From: Dipteris shenzhenensis | Lineage: Eukaryota > Polypodiophyta > Polypodiopsida > Gleicheniales | DNA length: 64,000 bases | NCBI GenBank assembly: GCA_047967505.1 | Contig: CM106540.1 | Reading direction: 5' to 3' (one strand) | Shown here: one piece after another, positions 14,610 to 26,519 of the stretch | Numbering within the stretch: position 1 is the stretch's first letter | How the letters are laid out: each line of letters begins with the position of its first letter | Translations under genes and position numbers: made by a program | The notes under the pieces: generated by a model | Seen by the model: the letters and a program-made list of their open reading frames with translations, nothing else | Told to the model about the DNA's origin: nothing | The model's database searches: none

Positions 14610-14802
14610 TGTATGTATGTATGTATGCATGCATGCTTGTATGTATGTATGTATGCATGCATGAATGTATGTATGTAACAGTTTAGAGCATGCATAAATT
14701 ATTTCAATAAGCAAGTAAAGAAACTAAAAGACGGGGGTTGGAGGGGTAAGATTTTATAGTTTAGAGCATAAATTATTTAAAGAAGGAACTAAAGAAAATC
14801 AT
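14131..14802. repeat. Microsatellite cluster between two 120-bp direct repeats
   Basis: Copies at 14131-14252 and 14682-14802 are nearly identical (for example aaaagacgggggttggagg and attatttaaagaaggaact in both). Between them lie (AG)n at 14354-14409, (TG)n blocks separated by the words caccatctgtcac and caccatttgtgtcac, (AT)n at about 14561-14581 and (GTAT)n to about 14676. Each 120-bp copy is itself a degenerate internal duplication starting with (t)tagagcat. All Cys-Val, Tyr-Val or His-Thr frames here are non-coding. Confidence 0.92.
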
Positions 14803-16508
14803 ATATATTGAACACAAAAGTTATATTATATTCCATGGAATTACTTGGTGCTCAATGTTAAATCTACTATTTTAAATTCAACTTAGAGTACATTACAAGT
14901 GAATAAAATGTTGTCTATCAAGTTTCCCCATTTCAATGACCATTTTTGGCAAATGAAGAAAAACTTTGGTTGTTTCACAGAAGGCAAAGTTGATCGAGGT
15001 CCAGCATGGAGTGTCAAAAAACACCAAAACTCTCCACAGCGTGAAAAATTTATTTAATTTTTGAGCTTCCCCTACATAAACTTGTAAAAGACTGATGCAT
15101 TTCATGATTTTCTGTGAAGAAATATAGATTTTAAATGGGTAGATGAAGAAATTTGACAAGTTTGGCCATTTCCATGACTATTTTTGGCAAATCTAGAAGG
15201 TATGTACCATAGCACAAAATGCAAAGCCGATTGAGGCGGCATAGGGACGACATATAGTGTCCAAAAATAGCAAAACCCGTCATGGCATGAATTTGGCCAT
15301 TTTGATGATGTCCAAATGTCCAAATTCACAACTTGTCGGGTTTTTTAATCAATGGCTTATGAGCAGTGTTCGATTCCAACCATCAGGGTGCACAAATTTC
15401 AACGCGACAAACTGTTCTCACACTGGCGCAACAAAACTATATCAAATTTCCACCATCTGATTCGAATGATTCGCGCGAAATGCCTCTTCGATTGAAACCT
15501 CTTGATCCAACGGCATGCTTGTATTTCGCCTCATTTGTACCACGAGCAGCACCACGAAACTGACGAATCAGAGAATGACACATGTATAACACCCGTTGTG
15601 GTCACTGGTTCTTGGTCGGAAATCGGGGAAAGTTGAAACCAGCTCCCCGGCAGCACAGATTCCCCTGCTGTTTGCTAGTTTCCCTGGGTTAGTCCAGAGG
15701 AGTGTTCACCAAAAACCGAGGTTTCATGTCACATGAATTGTTAAATTCAGGAAAAAACTTCAAAATTTTGGGAGAGAAGGTGTTTGAATGTGTAGTTTTG
15801 AGGCCATTCGAGTGATATTTGGTGAAAAAATCCGCAAAAACTTGGGAAAAAACCCTTGTAAATGTTGGAGTTGAAGGTTTTTTGTATTGGTAACCAAAAA
15901 TGTTTTGGTGAACAGTGGTCCGACTCCAGAGAATGGACTCCACTCGGGCGCGGATTCTAGTCCTTGAAATCTCGGCTTCGATCTCTACTATTAATTGGCC
16001 TGACGTGCTGTCGCTCAACGAGGGAACGTACTCTAAAGTGAACAAGAAATTTTGTTCAACATACGTTTGTCTCTTGAAGGGACTGGCTAGACCGGACAGA
16101 AATTCATGAACGTCGTCTGGAAGCAACTTGAATTCTGAGCCTAAAAATATACTTGCAGGCCACATCCACTCATTATTTAACAGCTTTTTCTATTCCAAGC
16201 TGGTCAGGATCACACATGCCAGCTTGAGGCCGCTGGTGTGCGCGAGCGAAGTTGTTGTAGGTGAAGTGAGGGAGGTTGTAGGTGATGAATGCGTGGAGCT
16301 TTCGTACGCTCTGCTTTGGTCAACTTTGCGTGTAAGGGTGGGCAAGAATCTTTGCCCTATCACTCGCCTGCCGATTGCTACATGAGATTTACGAAAAGTA
16401 AACATGTGGTTGATCTGACATTTCTTAAAGAAGACTCTCAAAGTCGTAGTGCGCTTAGACTTGGGTAGTTTTACTGTCTGTTCCTGTACCGAACACAGCA
16501 ACTTTGGC
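14803..16508. other. Upstream region of the dirigent gene, with a degenerate duplication
   Basis: Two diverged copies of a segment starting near gtttccccatttcaatgacc (about 14920) and gtttggccatttccatgac (about 15160) run in tandem for about 140 bp each and share the tttttggcaaat, gtgtcaaaaa/gtgtccaaaaa and gccatttt-type words. A minus-strand open frame at 15689-16165 has no family match. The segment next to the dirigent gene is expected to be promoter. Confidence 0.45.
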
Positions 16509-16516
16509 TATAAAAT
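16509..16516 (+). promoter_or_regulatory. TATA box of the dirigent gene
   Basis: TATAAAAT stands in ggctataaaattac, about 149 bp upstream of the chosen ATG. It would place the transcription start near 16540 and leave a 5' UTR of roughly 120 bases. It is the best TATA match just upstream of the gene. Confidence 0.6.
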
Positions 16517-16657
16517 TACATTCTCAAGCACTCTTCTGGCGGTCATATATGCAGTCCAGAGCTCCCGTGCCTTTAATGAATTCCGCCCACATCTTGCAGC
16601 TACTTAAATTAGCTTGTGAATTGCTCACAGCATTCCCTGATTTTGAACTGTCGAAAG

Positions 16658-17170
16658 ATGCGAAATCTCGCAGCAAGTATTCTATTCTTAGCACTTCTTT
16701 CGTCTCCTTCTGCACTCGACACTGCCCTTGCTGCTGCAACGAATGTCCAGTTCCATATGCACGATATACCGCTGTCACCGAAACCCTCAGCAGTTCCTGT
16801 GGCGGTCGCCAATGGCAACTTCACTACCCTGGGCAGTTTCGGCTCAACATTCGTGATCGATGATGATCTAACAGAGGGACCTGAGCGCAATTCAACTAAA
16901 GTGGGCAGGGGTCAGGGCTTTTACAGCCTTGCGTCTCAGACCAGCGTGGATTTGCTCCTTGTATTTACTGCTGCTTTGCAAACGCCAGAGCACAATGGGA
17001 GCACAATCTGCCTACATGGGATGGACAAAATTGGCTTGTTTGAGAGGGAAATAGCAGTGGTGGGCGGGACAGGACATTTCAGGTTTGCTCGAGGCTACGC
17101 AACCATTCGGACTGCGTCTGCGAACGGTCCTAATGCAGTCTTGAAGTTTAACATTACAATGCATTTCTAA
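16658..17170 (+). CDS. Dirigent family protein
   Basis: Dirigent proteins are secreted plant proteins that steer stereoselective coupling of phenoxy radicals in lignan and related phenolic synthesis in the cell wall. The frame from this ATG gives 170 residues. Residues 1 to about 26 form a signal peptide (Met-Arg start, hydrophobic core ILFLALL, small residues ALAAA before the cleavage site). The beta-barrel domain follows: VQFHMHDIP, TFVIDDDLTEGPE, KVGRGQGFYSLAS, a beta stretch LLLVFTAAL, NGSTICLHG, VVGGTGHFRFARGYA and the C-terminal LKFNITM. Sequons for N-glycosylation include NFT, NST, NGST and NIT. It is a single exon, as is usual for the family, and slightly shorter than the common 180-200 residues. 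An in-frame GTG upstream at 16616 was not chosen, because the ATG directly precedes a good signal peptide. The substrate cannot be told from sequence. Confidence 0.93.
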   Translation: MRNLAASILFLALLSSPSALDTALAAATNVQFHMHDIPLSPKPSAVPVAVANGNFTTLGSFGSTFVIDDDLTEGPERNSTKVGRGQGFYSLASQTSVDLLLVFTAALQTPEHNGSTICLHGMDKIGLFEREIAVVGGTGHFRFARGYATIRTASANGPNAVLKFNITMHF

Positions 17171-17536
17171 TATGTAGGTGTTCAGCAGGGAGAGAAAAGT
17201 ACGCACGCGGTGTTGTTAATCTAGTATGTTGAGCTTCTCTTAAACGTCAAGAAATTTCTCAACTTCTTGTTGAATTGCTTGATGAATGGCAAGGTACTGC
17301 GTCTCATAAGGTGGGCTGTGTTCTATTCGAGAAGCAACAATTACTTGCAACTAATTTGTCTGTGCTGATTTTGACAAGAATTGTCGAAGGCTTGAATGCT
17401 AGCAAATCTCAAACATTTGCCTCTATTCTTGGTCGACGGTTGAATGCTTAGAATTTGTCAGATCATGAGAGGTGGTTAACGTTGCCAAGACTTTCCACTT
17501 AAATAGTCGTGCAGTTTTATACTAAAATGTTCTAAA

Positions 17537-17693
17537 GGGGATTTGCATGTCAGGAGCAAGGCTCTTTTTCGGAATTAATACTAGCCTTTACTTTTAAAAC
17601 TAGATGCTCTAGAAGCGGACTAGAGGGGATTTGCATGTCACGAGCAAGGCTCTTTTTCGGAATTAATACTAGCCTTTATTTTTAAAACTAGAT
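17537..17693. repeat. 69-bp near-perfect direct repeat, period 88
   Basis: The segment beginning ggggatttgcatgtca at 17537 recurs at 17625 with two substitutions. A short unique spacer (gctctagaagcggactaga) separates the copies. It lies about 370 bp downstream of the dirigent stop codon. Confidence 0.93.
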
Positions 17694-17814
17694 CCAAGGT
17701 AGGTAACTTTATTGGCCAAGAATATTTTTATTTGGATTTCATAATTTGATTGAATCTAGGCAATTAATTTATTCATTTTCAATAAACATTTTAAAATAAA
17801 TAAAGAGTGTGCAT

Positions 17815-18790
17815 GCTTCCTCTCCAAAGATGATAAGACCAAGGAACTCTTCTTTTTTTGAATTCATATCACTTTGCATTAAGCACATAGCTATATGAAA
17901 TTGGCATAGAACTTTGCATTTGATACATAGTAGTTGCAATTAGCACATAGCAATTCGAATTTATCATTTAACAATGTGAATTTGGCACATAACCACACGT
18001 TTGTGTGGGAGGAGAATTGGCACGCCTAGTGTCCAAAAATTATAAGGCCAAGGAATGTGCCCTTCCATGGGTTCATATCATTTTACATTAAGAACATAGC
18101 AATTTGAAATTGGCATAGAACACTGTATTTCACATTTTACATGAATCACATGACAATTTGAAATTAGCATAAAACTTTGCATTTGGCATGTAGCACATGC
18201 ACATTGCATTCAATACATAGTATTTGGAATAATACATGCATTTGCTAGGTAGCTCTATTGATAGAGAATATGTTTTTGTTATTTTAGCATACAATCACAT
18301 GTTTTGTTTTTAGAAATCGGATTTAGCACATAGCAACTTGAATTCGGTACATAGCACTTTGTATTTAGCACATAACACTTTGCGTTCTGCACTCAGTACT
18401 TTGCATTTAGCACATAACCATACATTAGTGGGGGGAGAGTTGGCAGAGGAGAGTTGGCACACTTCCTCTCAAAAAATTAAGATCAAGGAATGTGCCCTTC
18501 TATGGGTTCACTTCAATTTGCATTAAGCACAAAGCAATTTTGAATTTTGCATATAGTAATTGGCACATAACACTTTGCATTTGGCTTATTGTACTATGGA
18601 TTTAGCACTAACCACACATTTGTGTAGGGGAAGAGTTAGCACGCACACTCTCCAGAAATTATAAGACCAAGGAACATGGCCTTCCTTGGTTCATATTGAT
18701 TTGCATTTAGCACATAGAAATTTGAATTTGCCACATAGAACTTTGCATTTGGCACATAGACATCCACACATAGACACAAGAAAGTAGCTT
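17815..18790. repeat. Degenerate tandem repeat, unit about 180-220 bp with about 25-bp subunits
   Basis: A landmark word of the type tccaaaaattataagaccaaggaa followed by ttccatgggttcatat recurs near 17826, 18034, 18470 and 18653. Between landmarks, short subunits of the type tttgcatttagcacatagcaatttgaatt repeat many times with substitutions. The spacings (about 208, 436 and 183) suggest a unit of about 200 bp with one landmark lost. No coding signal is seen. Confidence 0.8.
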
Positions 18791-19779
18791 AAATCTACAT
18801 CCACATTTAAGAAGTAGTGAAACTTGCATAGCACTTCCATTAAACATATATTCTCCATGGCAAAATAAGAGCCTGTAGGATTATGCTCAAGCCTTATCCT
18901 TAGTATTTGTATGTCTTCTAAGAGACTATTTTTTGTCTTCCATAAGGCAACTTGTATATATAGATATCAATCTTGGCAAAAAAGTTTCCAACCTTTTGAT
19001 CTTATTATCCCTAAAGTGCAACATCATCTCGGCATGTTGACGGTCCTCTTCTCACTACTTTACTTACACCCAAAATAAAAATATTTAATCTAATATCTCT
19101 CTCTCTCTCATCCCCCCCCCACTCCTTACATGGAGTTCATTCATCACTACTTACGATTAGTAAGTATGGCTATTTATATTTACTTTCCGAGCACTTAAAT
19201 CTCTATTTCACCATATAGTTGCATTATTCTTGTCTCATGAGCATGTTCTCTTTGAAGAGAACCCAATAATGTAAGTTCTCTAGTTCTATTTTTTGCACAT
19301 AGATAGTCAAAAACAAATTTTCATAGACCAAATCTATGTTCCTTAACATTGCATCCACATTCAAACTAAAAGTGCAAGAAATATTTGTATACCTTTTTAC
19401 TTCTAAATTATGGGCTAGCATATTTGTATACCAAATTTTTAAGAGAATCGCACGTTTCTAAGGAATATGCAAAATATCCAATGCAATTGATATTGCAAAA
19501 CTCTACTCAATTGCTTGTATAATCCTACCTATGCAGTTGTAGGCATTCCTCCATTGCCATGCATTTCATTGACTCCAAATCTTTGAAGTTGTAAACAGTA
19601 CAATTCTTGCTGCTCAGTAAGTATTTGTGTATTAGAGAGCATTACATCTTAACAAATCAAAAGGCATTTGAGGTAGCAATATGAGGCCATTCAGGTGATT
19701 ACCAGTCTCAAGTCTTCACAAGCTTTAGCCTCTGCATCCTAAAGTTTGTAGATTAACAACCCTAACAACACCTCGGGAG

Positions 19780-22772
19780 ATGCATGCCCAAGAGGCGATG
19801 CTCTCTAACCTGAGAAATGGCCTACAAAAAGTGAAAGGGGTACATAGCTTAGATCAACTAGCTGCAAAGAGGGCGACATTAGCTATGTTGGTGTCCCTTG
19901 AAACAAAGGAGAAATGGCTTGGGCACATAATGTCGAAGATGTTGTCAATCAGAAGGACCAACGTGGCTCCAGCAGTTGAACGTAGAGCAGAAGCAATGCA
20001 CGATCATCCCGATCCGAGAAGTCTATGGGCTTCAATAGAATGCAAGAAAAGGACAGACAGCCTAAGTGCGGAAGTCATTGCTACAATGACGACGTTTTGG
20101 CACAAAGATACGAGAGTTTCTCTAAATAAAAAGGACATCTGTAAGAAGCAAACGGGATGCAAGGTGTTTGAGGAGCACATCATACACATGCTAGATACAA
20201 CATAGGTCAGGGTGCCTAAACCAGCCCGGTGGTTGTTTGTGATTGCGCTTTGGGATAGTTTACTTGTTTCATTTCTTAAACTAGGCTTGGACTAAATGTG
20301 ATTGTCCTAAACCAGCCGTGTGGTTGGAACATCATGCAACCGTAGGCTGGTTCAGCTCAATTGCTAGTTATGTGATTGTCTTGAACTAGCATAGTTGAAC
20401 ATACATGAGTTGTTGTCCAACCTGGTGGCATGGTTGAGCAGAAATTAACAGCAATATATTGTTATTTTATGAAACCAGCCCGGTGATTGGAACATCATTC
20501 AATTGTGGTTGCTTCAGCTCAATCACCAGTTAATATGTGATTGTCTTGAACTAGCGTGGTTAAACTGACATTATTTATTGACCAGCCCGGTGGTTGAAAT
20601 TATTGTGTTTCTTAGTACTTAAATTCGTTAAATTTAATTTCCTGCTATTCAGGTCATACACCACTGTTAAATTGTGGAATTCAAAAATGAAGCAATTTAT
20701 TGTTATTTTCTAATGGTGAAATTCAGAAATGAAAAGCAATATACTTGTTATTGTCTAATATGTGAAGTTGAGACCGTCAGGCTAAACCATTCCGGTGGTT
20801 AAAACTGTGATAGTGTCCTAAACCATCCTAACAGTTAAAATTGTGACTGTCCTAAACGTGTCCTAAACCAGCCCGGTGGTTGACTATCCTAAACCAGCTC
20901 AGTGATTGAAATTGTGACTGTCCCAAACTAGTGCGGTGGTTGAAAATTATTTTGCTCCATTATATGCTTCAATTAGACTGTGTTTTGTATTCTTTTAGTA
21001 GTAGCAAAAAGGGGGCTCATTGTTCTATTGATCCCGCATGTTGGGCTAGCAGATGGAGTTGTATCTCAAGTTTATAGATTAGAATCTGGACATTTCAATT
21101 GGACAGAGGATCTTTGAGCATTGTAAGCCCTAAGAAACTCAAAGACAGGAATGTTTGTTGTTGCAAAACACACATAGACTTTGACCTAGACCGACAAGCT
21201 ATGAATGACTTGAGATCTAGTCGTGTTGAAGAATTGCTCCATGGGGATCAATCCCCATGCCTTCCCAATGAATGTGCAATCTGTAGGCCACCTGGATCCT
21301 CAGTATGTGTTGCAAGGGAGGGCAATTTTTGTAGCCTGAGGTCTCTATGAGAGCCAGTGGTTTGTCCAAAGGGATACCGTGAGTGGCACATGATTGAATG
21401 CATTCGTGGCATGTGCAAGCATTGTAGTTTGAAGCTGAAGTAGAAGACATTCAATGTCTGTCCAAATGAAATGAGGGAAGACAACCTCATTGCTCTAAAA
21501 TGGAGGAGATTTGAAAATGTCAATGTTGAAGGATCCGATAAAAAGAGATGGCTACTGTCATATAAGAGCACCCAGCCAAGGGAGCTTGTAGGTCATGTGG
21601 TTCAAACCATCCCAAAATATGTGCTTCACAATTTCACGGCTAGATGGTAGGATAAGCAGTTTAGGACGTGCTTGCCAATTTTCCTCGTGACATCTATTGT
21701 ATCTGTCATGGATTTTGCAAAAAATTATTCTTTTCAAGAGCAGGATGAGATACAAAGTGCTCACTTGTACAACAAGCAGATAACAATTCTTGTGCATATC
21801 ACGTACAGTCATTTGCTTGATTCTTCCACGCCTGATGCCAATCTGGTTGATGACTCACAGGAGTCCAGGTCAGTGCAACACATTTACCATTTCTACATTT
21901 TAGATGATAGGAAACATGACCCCCTATTTGTGCAGCATGCTTTTCTATTGCATTGGGAATGGCTGAAAAAGGAAAATCCCCATGCATAAAATATAAAACA
22001 ACATTGGGTGTGGTCAGATGGTGCTGTCTCTCAATTTAAATCAGGACGTGGATTCTACTTTGTCTCAAGGTTCCTTGACCGGTCTAGACATGATGTGGAA
22101 TTTCTTTGGGTCTAGCCATGAGAAGGGTGAACATGATGGATGCGATACTGTTATTAAGCAAGCTCTATTTAAACACCAATTAGCATACCCTCAAGAAAAA
22201 CTCAATGATACCCATGATGCTGTAACATGGCTTACAACCAACTTCTCCATAGGCACGCATTCAATATACAGTAAACAAGGCCTTAAGAATAATGTAGTAC
22301 GTAGAGTGTTCCATGAAGTGAAAGTGGATGAAGTGCAAAGGAGAAGCCGGCACGATTGCGAGAAATTAAAGGAGTTCAAGGTCTGCACATCATAAGGGGA
22401 TATTCAAACCAATTGATTAAAACAAGAAAACTTTCTTGTTTCTGCAGTGCATGCATCATATGGGATCATGACGATTGTGAGAACATTGCAATTGCGAAGT
22501 CATGGGAGCGAGTTCAAGTTTTTCCTCTACATTTGAACAATAGAGAGACAAATGACTCACCACAGTTTGGGGAGAGTTTCAATGACCTCACGGATTGTTT
22601 GGAAGAGGAGGATAACTTTGCAGTTGTCACAGATTTTGGGAAGAATGAGGAAGATGACCCATACTTTTTGTTGCAATGCACAAAACCTAAGTACAAGGTT
22701 GAGGAAACATTTAAGGATAATTGGGGAACAACCTATGAGAAGTGGGATGAAGTAGTCAGAGATTTTTGGTAA
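19780..22772 (+). pseudogene. Decayed DDE-like transposase gene with a retained intron
   Basis: Exon 1 (19780-20205) encodes an N-terminal region with FWHKDTRVSLNKKDICKK and ends HMLDTT plus a TAG where Gln is expected. A GT-AG intron covers 20206-21052. Exon 2 starts MELYLKFID and continues SIGQRIFEHCKP, DRNVCCCKTHIDFDLDRQ, a Cys-rich NECAIC segment, VTSIVSVMDFAKNYSFQEQ, WVWSDGAVSQFKS, WNFFGSSHEKGEHDG and SCFCSACIIWDHDDCENIA, then a C-terminal domain with DDPYFLLQCTKPKYKVEE. From memory, this block order occurs in many unannotated eukaryotic proteins that look like transposases. The Asp of MDFA and the Asp of SDG are candidate catalytic residues, and HEKG stands where HGKG is usual. Several frameshifts and stops (for example near 21130, 21330, 21987 and 22070) make this copy dead. 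I cannot name the superfamily. Confidence 0.65.
20219..20941. repeat. Palindromic minisatellite (AACCAGCCCGGTGGTT type)
   Basis: At least ten copies of a 16-bp motif close to AACCAGCCCGGTGGTT occur inside the transposase intron, at 20219, 20310, 20473, 20549, 20581, 20785, 20821, 20866, 20892 and 20926. The ends AACCA and TGGTT are inverted repeats. Linkers such as gaaattgtgactgtcct recur between the last copies. Spacing varies from 26 to more than 100 bp. Confidence 0.88.
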
Positions 22773-23114
22773 AAAAAAACATCCAAGAGAGGCCTCAATT
22801 ATGAACTGTGCTGTGACTAGACATTTTGCTACTGTTTTAGTCCAGGGTGAATGGAACCAAGGAAGGGTAGGTGCTAGCACCACACCTCGCTTTTAAGGTT
22901 TCTAGCATGAATCCCACTTGCTTTCAGAAACAAATCAGTCTTACCACATTGGAAGATGGGTGCAAACCTGTTGAACCCATGAGGATCACACTACAGAATA
23001 CAAGTAGAGTTTTGAACACTTGAAGCCATGGCTTGCTCTTTCTTTAGAAGAATACATGCCATCCAATGTGTACCTATCACTTATTACTTATCCTCTTCTT
23101 GCTTTTAATCTTTG

Positions 23115-23460
23115 GTTGTATAAGAATGCTTGGGTTTTTACTTTGATTTTCTTGCCTTTTGTTTTGTGGAATGGACCTCCTGGGGAGTTAGACTGTGTTG
23201 AATCATGCCCCATTATTCTCCTCTGTTTTGTAAGTGCAGCTGCAGTATGAGAATGCTTAGGTTTCTCCTTCGATTTTATTTGCCTTTTGTTTAGGGGTAA
23301 TATGTATTTGTGGAATGAACCACGTTGGGGGGTTACCTTATGTTGTAGCCAAACTGTGCTCCAATGTTCCTCTTCTTGCTTCTAATCTCTGTTTTTGTAA
23401 GCCCGGTAGCTGCAGTATGCTTGGGTTTTTTAGGTTACCTTTAGTTGTAGCCAAACCGTG
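23115..23460. repeat. Degenerate tandem duplication, period about 128 bp
   Basis: Segments starting agaatgcttgggttttt (about 23123) and agaatgcttaggtttc (about 23250) are followed by the shared words ttgccttttgttt and gtggaatg(g/a)acc. A further partial copy around 23410-23460 repeats gcttgggttttttaggttacctt and gtagccaaac. No gene was recognised here. Confidence 0.7.
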
Positions 23461-24629
23461 CATAATAAACTATTTAGAAACACAATCATCCTCATGTAGC
23501 ACATGTAACCTAATATTATCGTTTTGTTATTATGCTTTTGGGTGCCCTTAGTACAGAATGACATGAGAGTCTAGCTGGTAAGTGGGGTTGTGACCAAACA
23601 TCAACAGTGGTGTAAGAAACTTTATTTCAGCACATTGGTTATGTGGTTGCTGGTTTAGCACAGTGAACAATCAGATACTATTCCCTCTCAATGTTGTCAT
23701 TTGATAAAGCACTACAAACATGGAGGGTAGTCTTTGAATGCTTTTGAAGGAACCCTAGGGGTCGAGCAAGTGGCGTATCACTACAAGCATGTGATTCGCG
23801 CATTAGACGTAGAAGTGCAGATCAGCAAACACATGTGGATCTAGGGGTGTTTAGACAGTGGAATGCGATCGAACCGTCTGCAAAGTACTTGAAGCCTTCA
23901 TTGATGTCTAATACATTCTTGGAACTTAGAAAAAGGTACATGGGTAGGTAAGAGGAACACCTACACTGAGGAAGCAGAATATGGTAGAATTAAAACTATG
24001 GACAACCGACAGGTAAGAACAGGAGTAGTGGGCGGCCTCCAATAATGAATAACAAGAGGAGTGAGAAGACCCAACCTCGCAAGAACTTAGAGGAGAGGCA
24101 TCATTCGACCTCCATTCAACTAGTACATTGAGACCTGTAGTGAGCTAGCCCTTGATCTTCGACCAAGATGGGTGGAGTAGACCAAAGCAAGGCCCTTGTG
24201 ATCATTGAATCCTCTTCAAAAGCTAAGGAATATGAATACTTTCATGAGCCTACCTATGACTCGAGCTATGAGCAAGGCTATCAAGCAACTCGATGGGTAT
24301 CAAGGCTATTCCTCTGACCGAGAATGACATGTTGCTGCAGAGCCAATAGAGCGAAGAGCAGTATGACCAGAGTCAAGACATAAGAGGCCACAAACATGTG
24401 TGTGCTCTCATCTTGTAAGAGCTATTAAGTTCCAAATGCAACCTATGCCATAATGAAAGAAGGGCAAGAGTGTCTTTCAAATTGGATTTAGACATGCATG
24501 AGCACATTTTGGAGTGTCTTGGAGCAGTGGATGACTGAGATAGTACTAAGAAAATGTATGTAGTCTCATTATAGGGAAACAATGTGTCCACTTGTCCTAC
24601 AGAATGGAATTTGTATTGAGACTACTTCT
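23461..24629. other. No recognised feature
   Basis: Only short frames without family resemblance are present, and I saw no repeat or RNA gene. Confidence 0.4.
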
Positions 24630-25245
24630 TTTTACTATATCCCAAACAATCACCATGCCGGTTTTATTAAATTGTTTTTGTAAATCCCAAATGGTAAAAG
24701 CCATGCTTGTTTTTAGTATATCCCAACAACCACCATGCTGGTTTCCCATAACAAATCCACACATCCTACAAATCCATTCATCTTGTAATAATAGAAGTAG
24801 ACCATTGCACTGGTGGCTATTCATATCCTAGTGCAAACTAACCATTGCACTGGTGATAACTTATCCTGCACTACTATCATGCTATCCCTACACTATCGTC
24901 GTGATATCCTAAAATTTGTTGCACTAAAACACTGCCCTTTAGACTGTTTATCATTTCGTTAAATGTCAAATTTCATCCCATGCTTGCTTTTAGTATATCC
25001 CAACAATCACTGCGTTGGTTTCCCATAACGAATCCATTCATCTAGTAATAATAGAAGCAAACCACCATGCTAGTGGTTGTTCATATTCTAGTGCAAGTAG
25101 CCACCACGTTGGCGATAACTTATCCTGCACTAATCCTGCACTACTACCATGCTATCCCTATACTATTGCTATGGTATCCTAAAATTTGTTGCACATTCTA
25201 GTGCCCTTTAGACTGGGTATAGTGAATTGTCAGATTTCAACCACC
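24630..25245. repeat. 277-bp tandem repeat carrying the GC palindrome
   Basis: Copy 1 starts catgcttgtttttag at 24702 and copy 2 catgcttgcttttag at 24979; a fragment of a third copy precedes at about 24630-24665. Each copy holds several palindromic words: AACCACCATGCTGGTTT (24728), ACCATTGCACTGGTGG (24801 and 24840) and AACCACCATGCTAGTGGTT (25059). The copies differ most inside these words and little in the linkers. Confidence 0.88.
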
Positions 25246-25989
25246 GAGCTACTTAAAACATGTAAGTACTAACATGGAAGCATGTTGATACAAAATTAGG
25301 TATTATGAGTACCATGAGAATATCCACAAGTTCAAGAAATGTCTGCAAGATTTTTATTATTTCAAAATATGACATTTTGCTTTTTCAATGAAATTCGAGA
25401 TGCCCAAGAAGCGTATCAACCTCTCTATAGCAAGCATCTCCTATTTCTTTAGGCCAATCTACTGCACAATGGCAGACCTCTTCACACTCTTGGATTACAC
25501 TCTTGGATTACACTCTGCTTACTTGACTCTGCCAACTTATATGCCCATAGTAACTCCTCCTTTCATTGGGGGTCCTCTTCATCTTCGTCTTTGAGCTCTA
25601 TACATCTTTGTGCCTCTATCATGTCCTGCCAAAAGAAACCTACATCATGAAATTGACAAGTATCTTAAAGGAGCAGGAAAAACAATAGCCATGGAAATTA
25701 ATATTCACCGTCTGTGTCGACTCCAAGTCATACACCCACCACTAAAGTATGTCCTCCTTGCAGATATTTTTCTCCTTCTCCGGGTTTGTTTTTGTGAGGA
25801 AGCTGGCATCCAACATCATTTTCAGATAGAACAAAAGCATTTCAAAGTCTTTTGGGTATGCCATAGATCTTCACAGTAGGTGGATCGGTGTATAGAGTTT
25901 TGGGGTTAGATTTTGTAATGGCTCTTAGTTGTGTCTGCACTGCACTTAAATAGGGAGAGAGTTCATTGAGCTCAACCTTCTCATTCTTC
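25246..25989. other. No recognised feature
   Basis: Open frames at 25388-25594 and 25610-25879 (+) have no family resemblance. An 18-bp word (acactcttggattacact) is tandemly repeated near 25485-25518. Confidence 0.4.
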
Positions 25990-26165
25990 AATCTCATGTT
26001 AGTTGTCTAATCTAAATCTTTTGTCTCACATTAGTTGTCTAATTAAATATTTCGTCTCACATTATTTCACAAATCAAAATCTTTCAATCTCACATTAGTG
26101 ATCGAATCGAAATCTTTCATCTCACATTACTTGTCAAATCGAAATCTTTCATCTCATTATTATTA
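25990..26165. repeat. Minisatellite, about 32-35 bp unit
   Basis: Five degenerate copies of a unit of the type tctcacattagttgtctaatc followed by (g)aaatctttc(a/g) run head to tail. Confidence 0.85.
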
Positions 26166-26519
26166 CCGTGCTAGGGTGGATCAAAGGACACTATCTAGTC
26201 ACTTAGCTGAGAAAACATTGCCCAAGTAAACTTTGGATAAGATTAACAATTCAATAGATTACACACTGATTACATACATTACAATCTCAAAGACTCCTTT
26301 ACTTCGTATTACATCTGAAGGACTCCTTGTTGAGATCCCTGATTGCAGGCTTGACCCTCCTTGCTCCTTTCTAGAATGGGGCTGGTGGTTCCTTCCTGTA
26401 GGGGCCTGGCCCTTCCCTTCATGTTGCTTCCTATTTTCTTAATTTGAGCTTCCTGGTTGCAGGCTCAGCCCTTCTTGCTCTGTTCCTGAGGGGGGCTAGT
26501 CCCTCCCTTAAGGCTCCTT

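Noticed and set aside
14335-14714. Several Cys/Val- or His/Thr-rich frames
   Set aside because: They are translations of TG, CA and GTAT microsatellites.
15689-16165. 158-codon minus-strand frame upstream of the dirigent gene
   Set aside because: No domain is recognised, and it overlaps the likely promoter; length alone is not enough.
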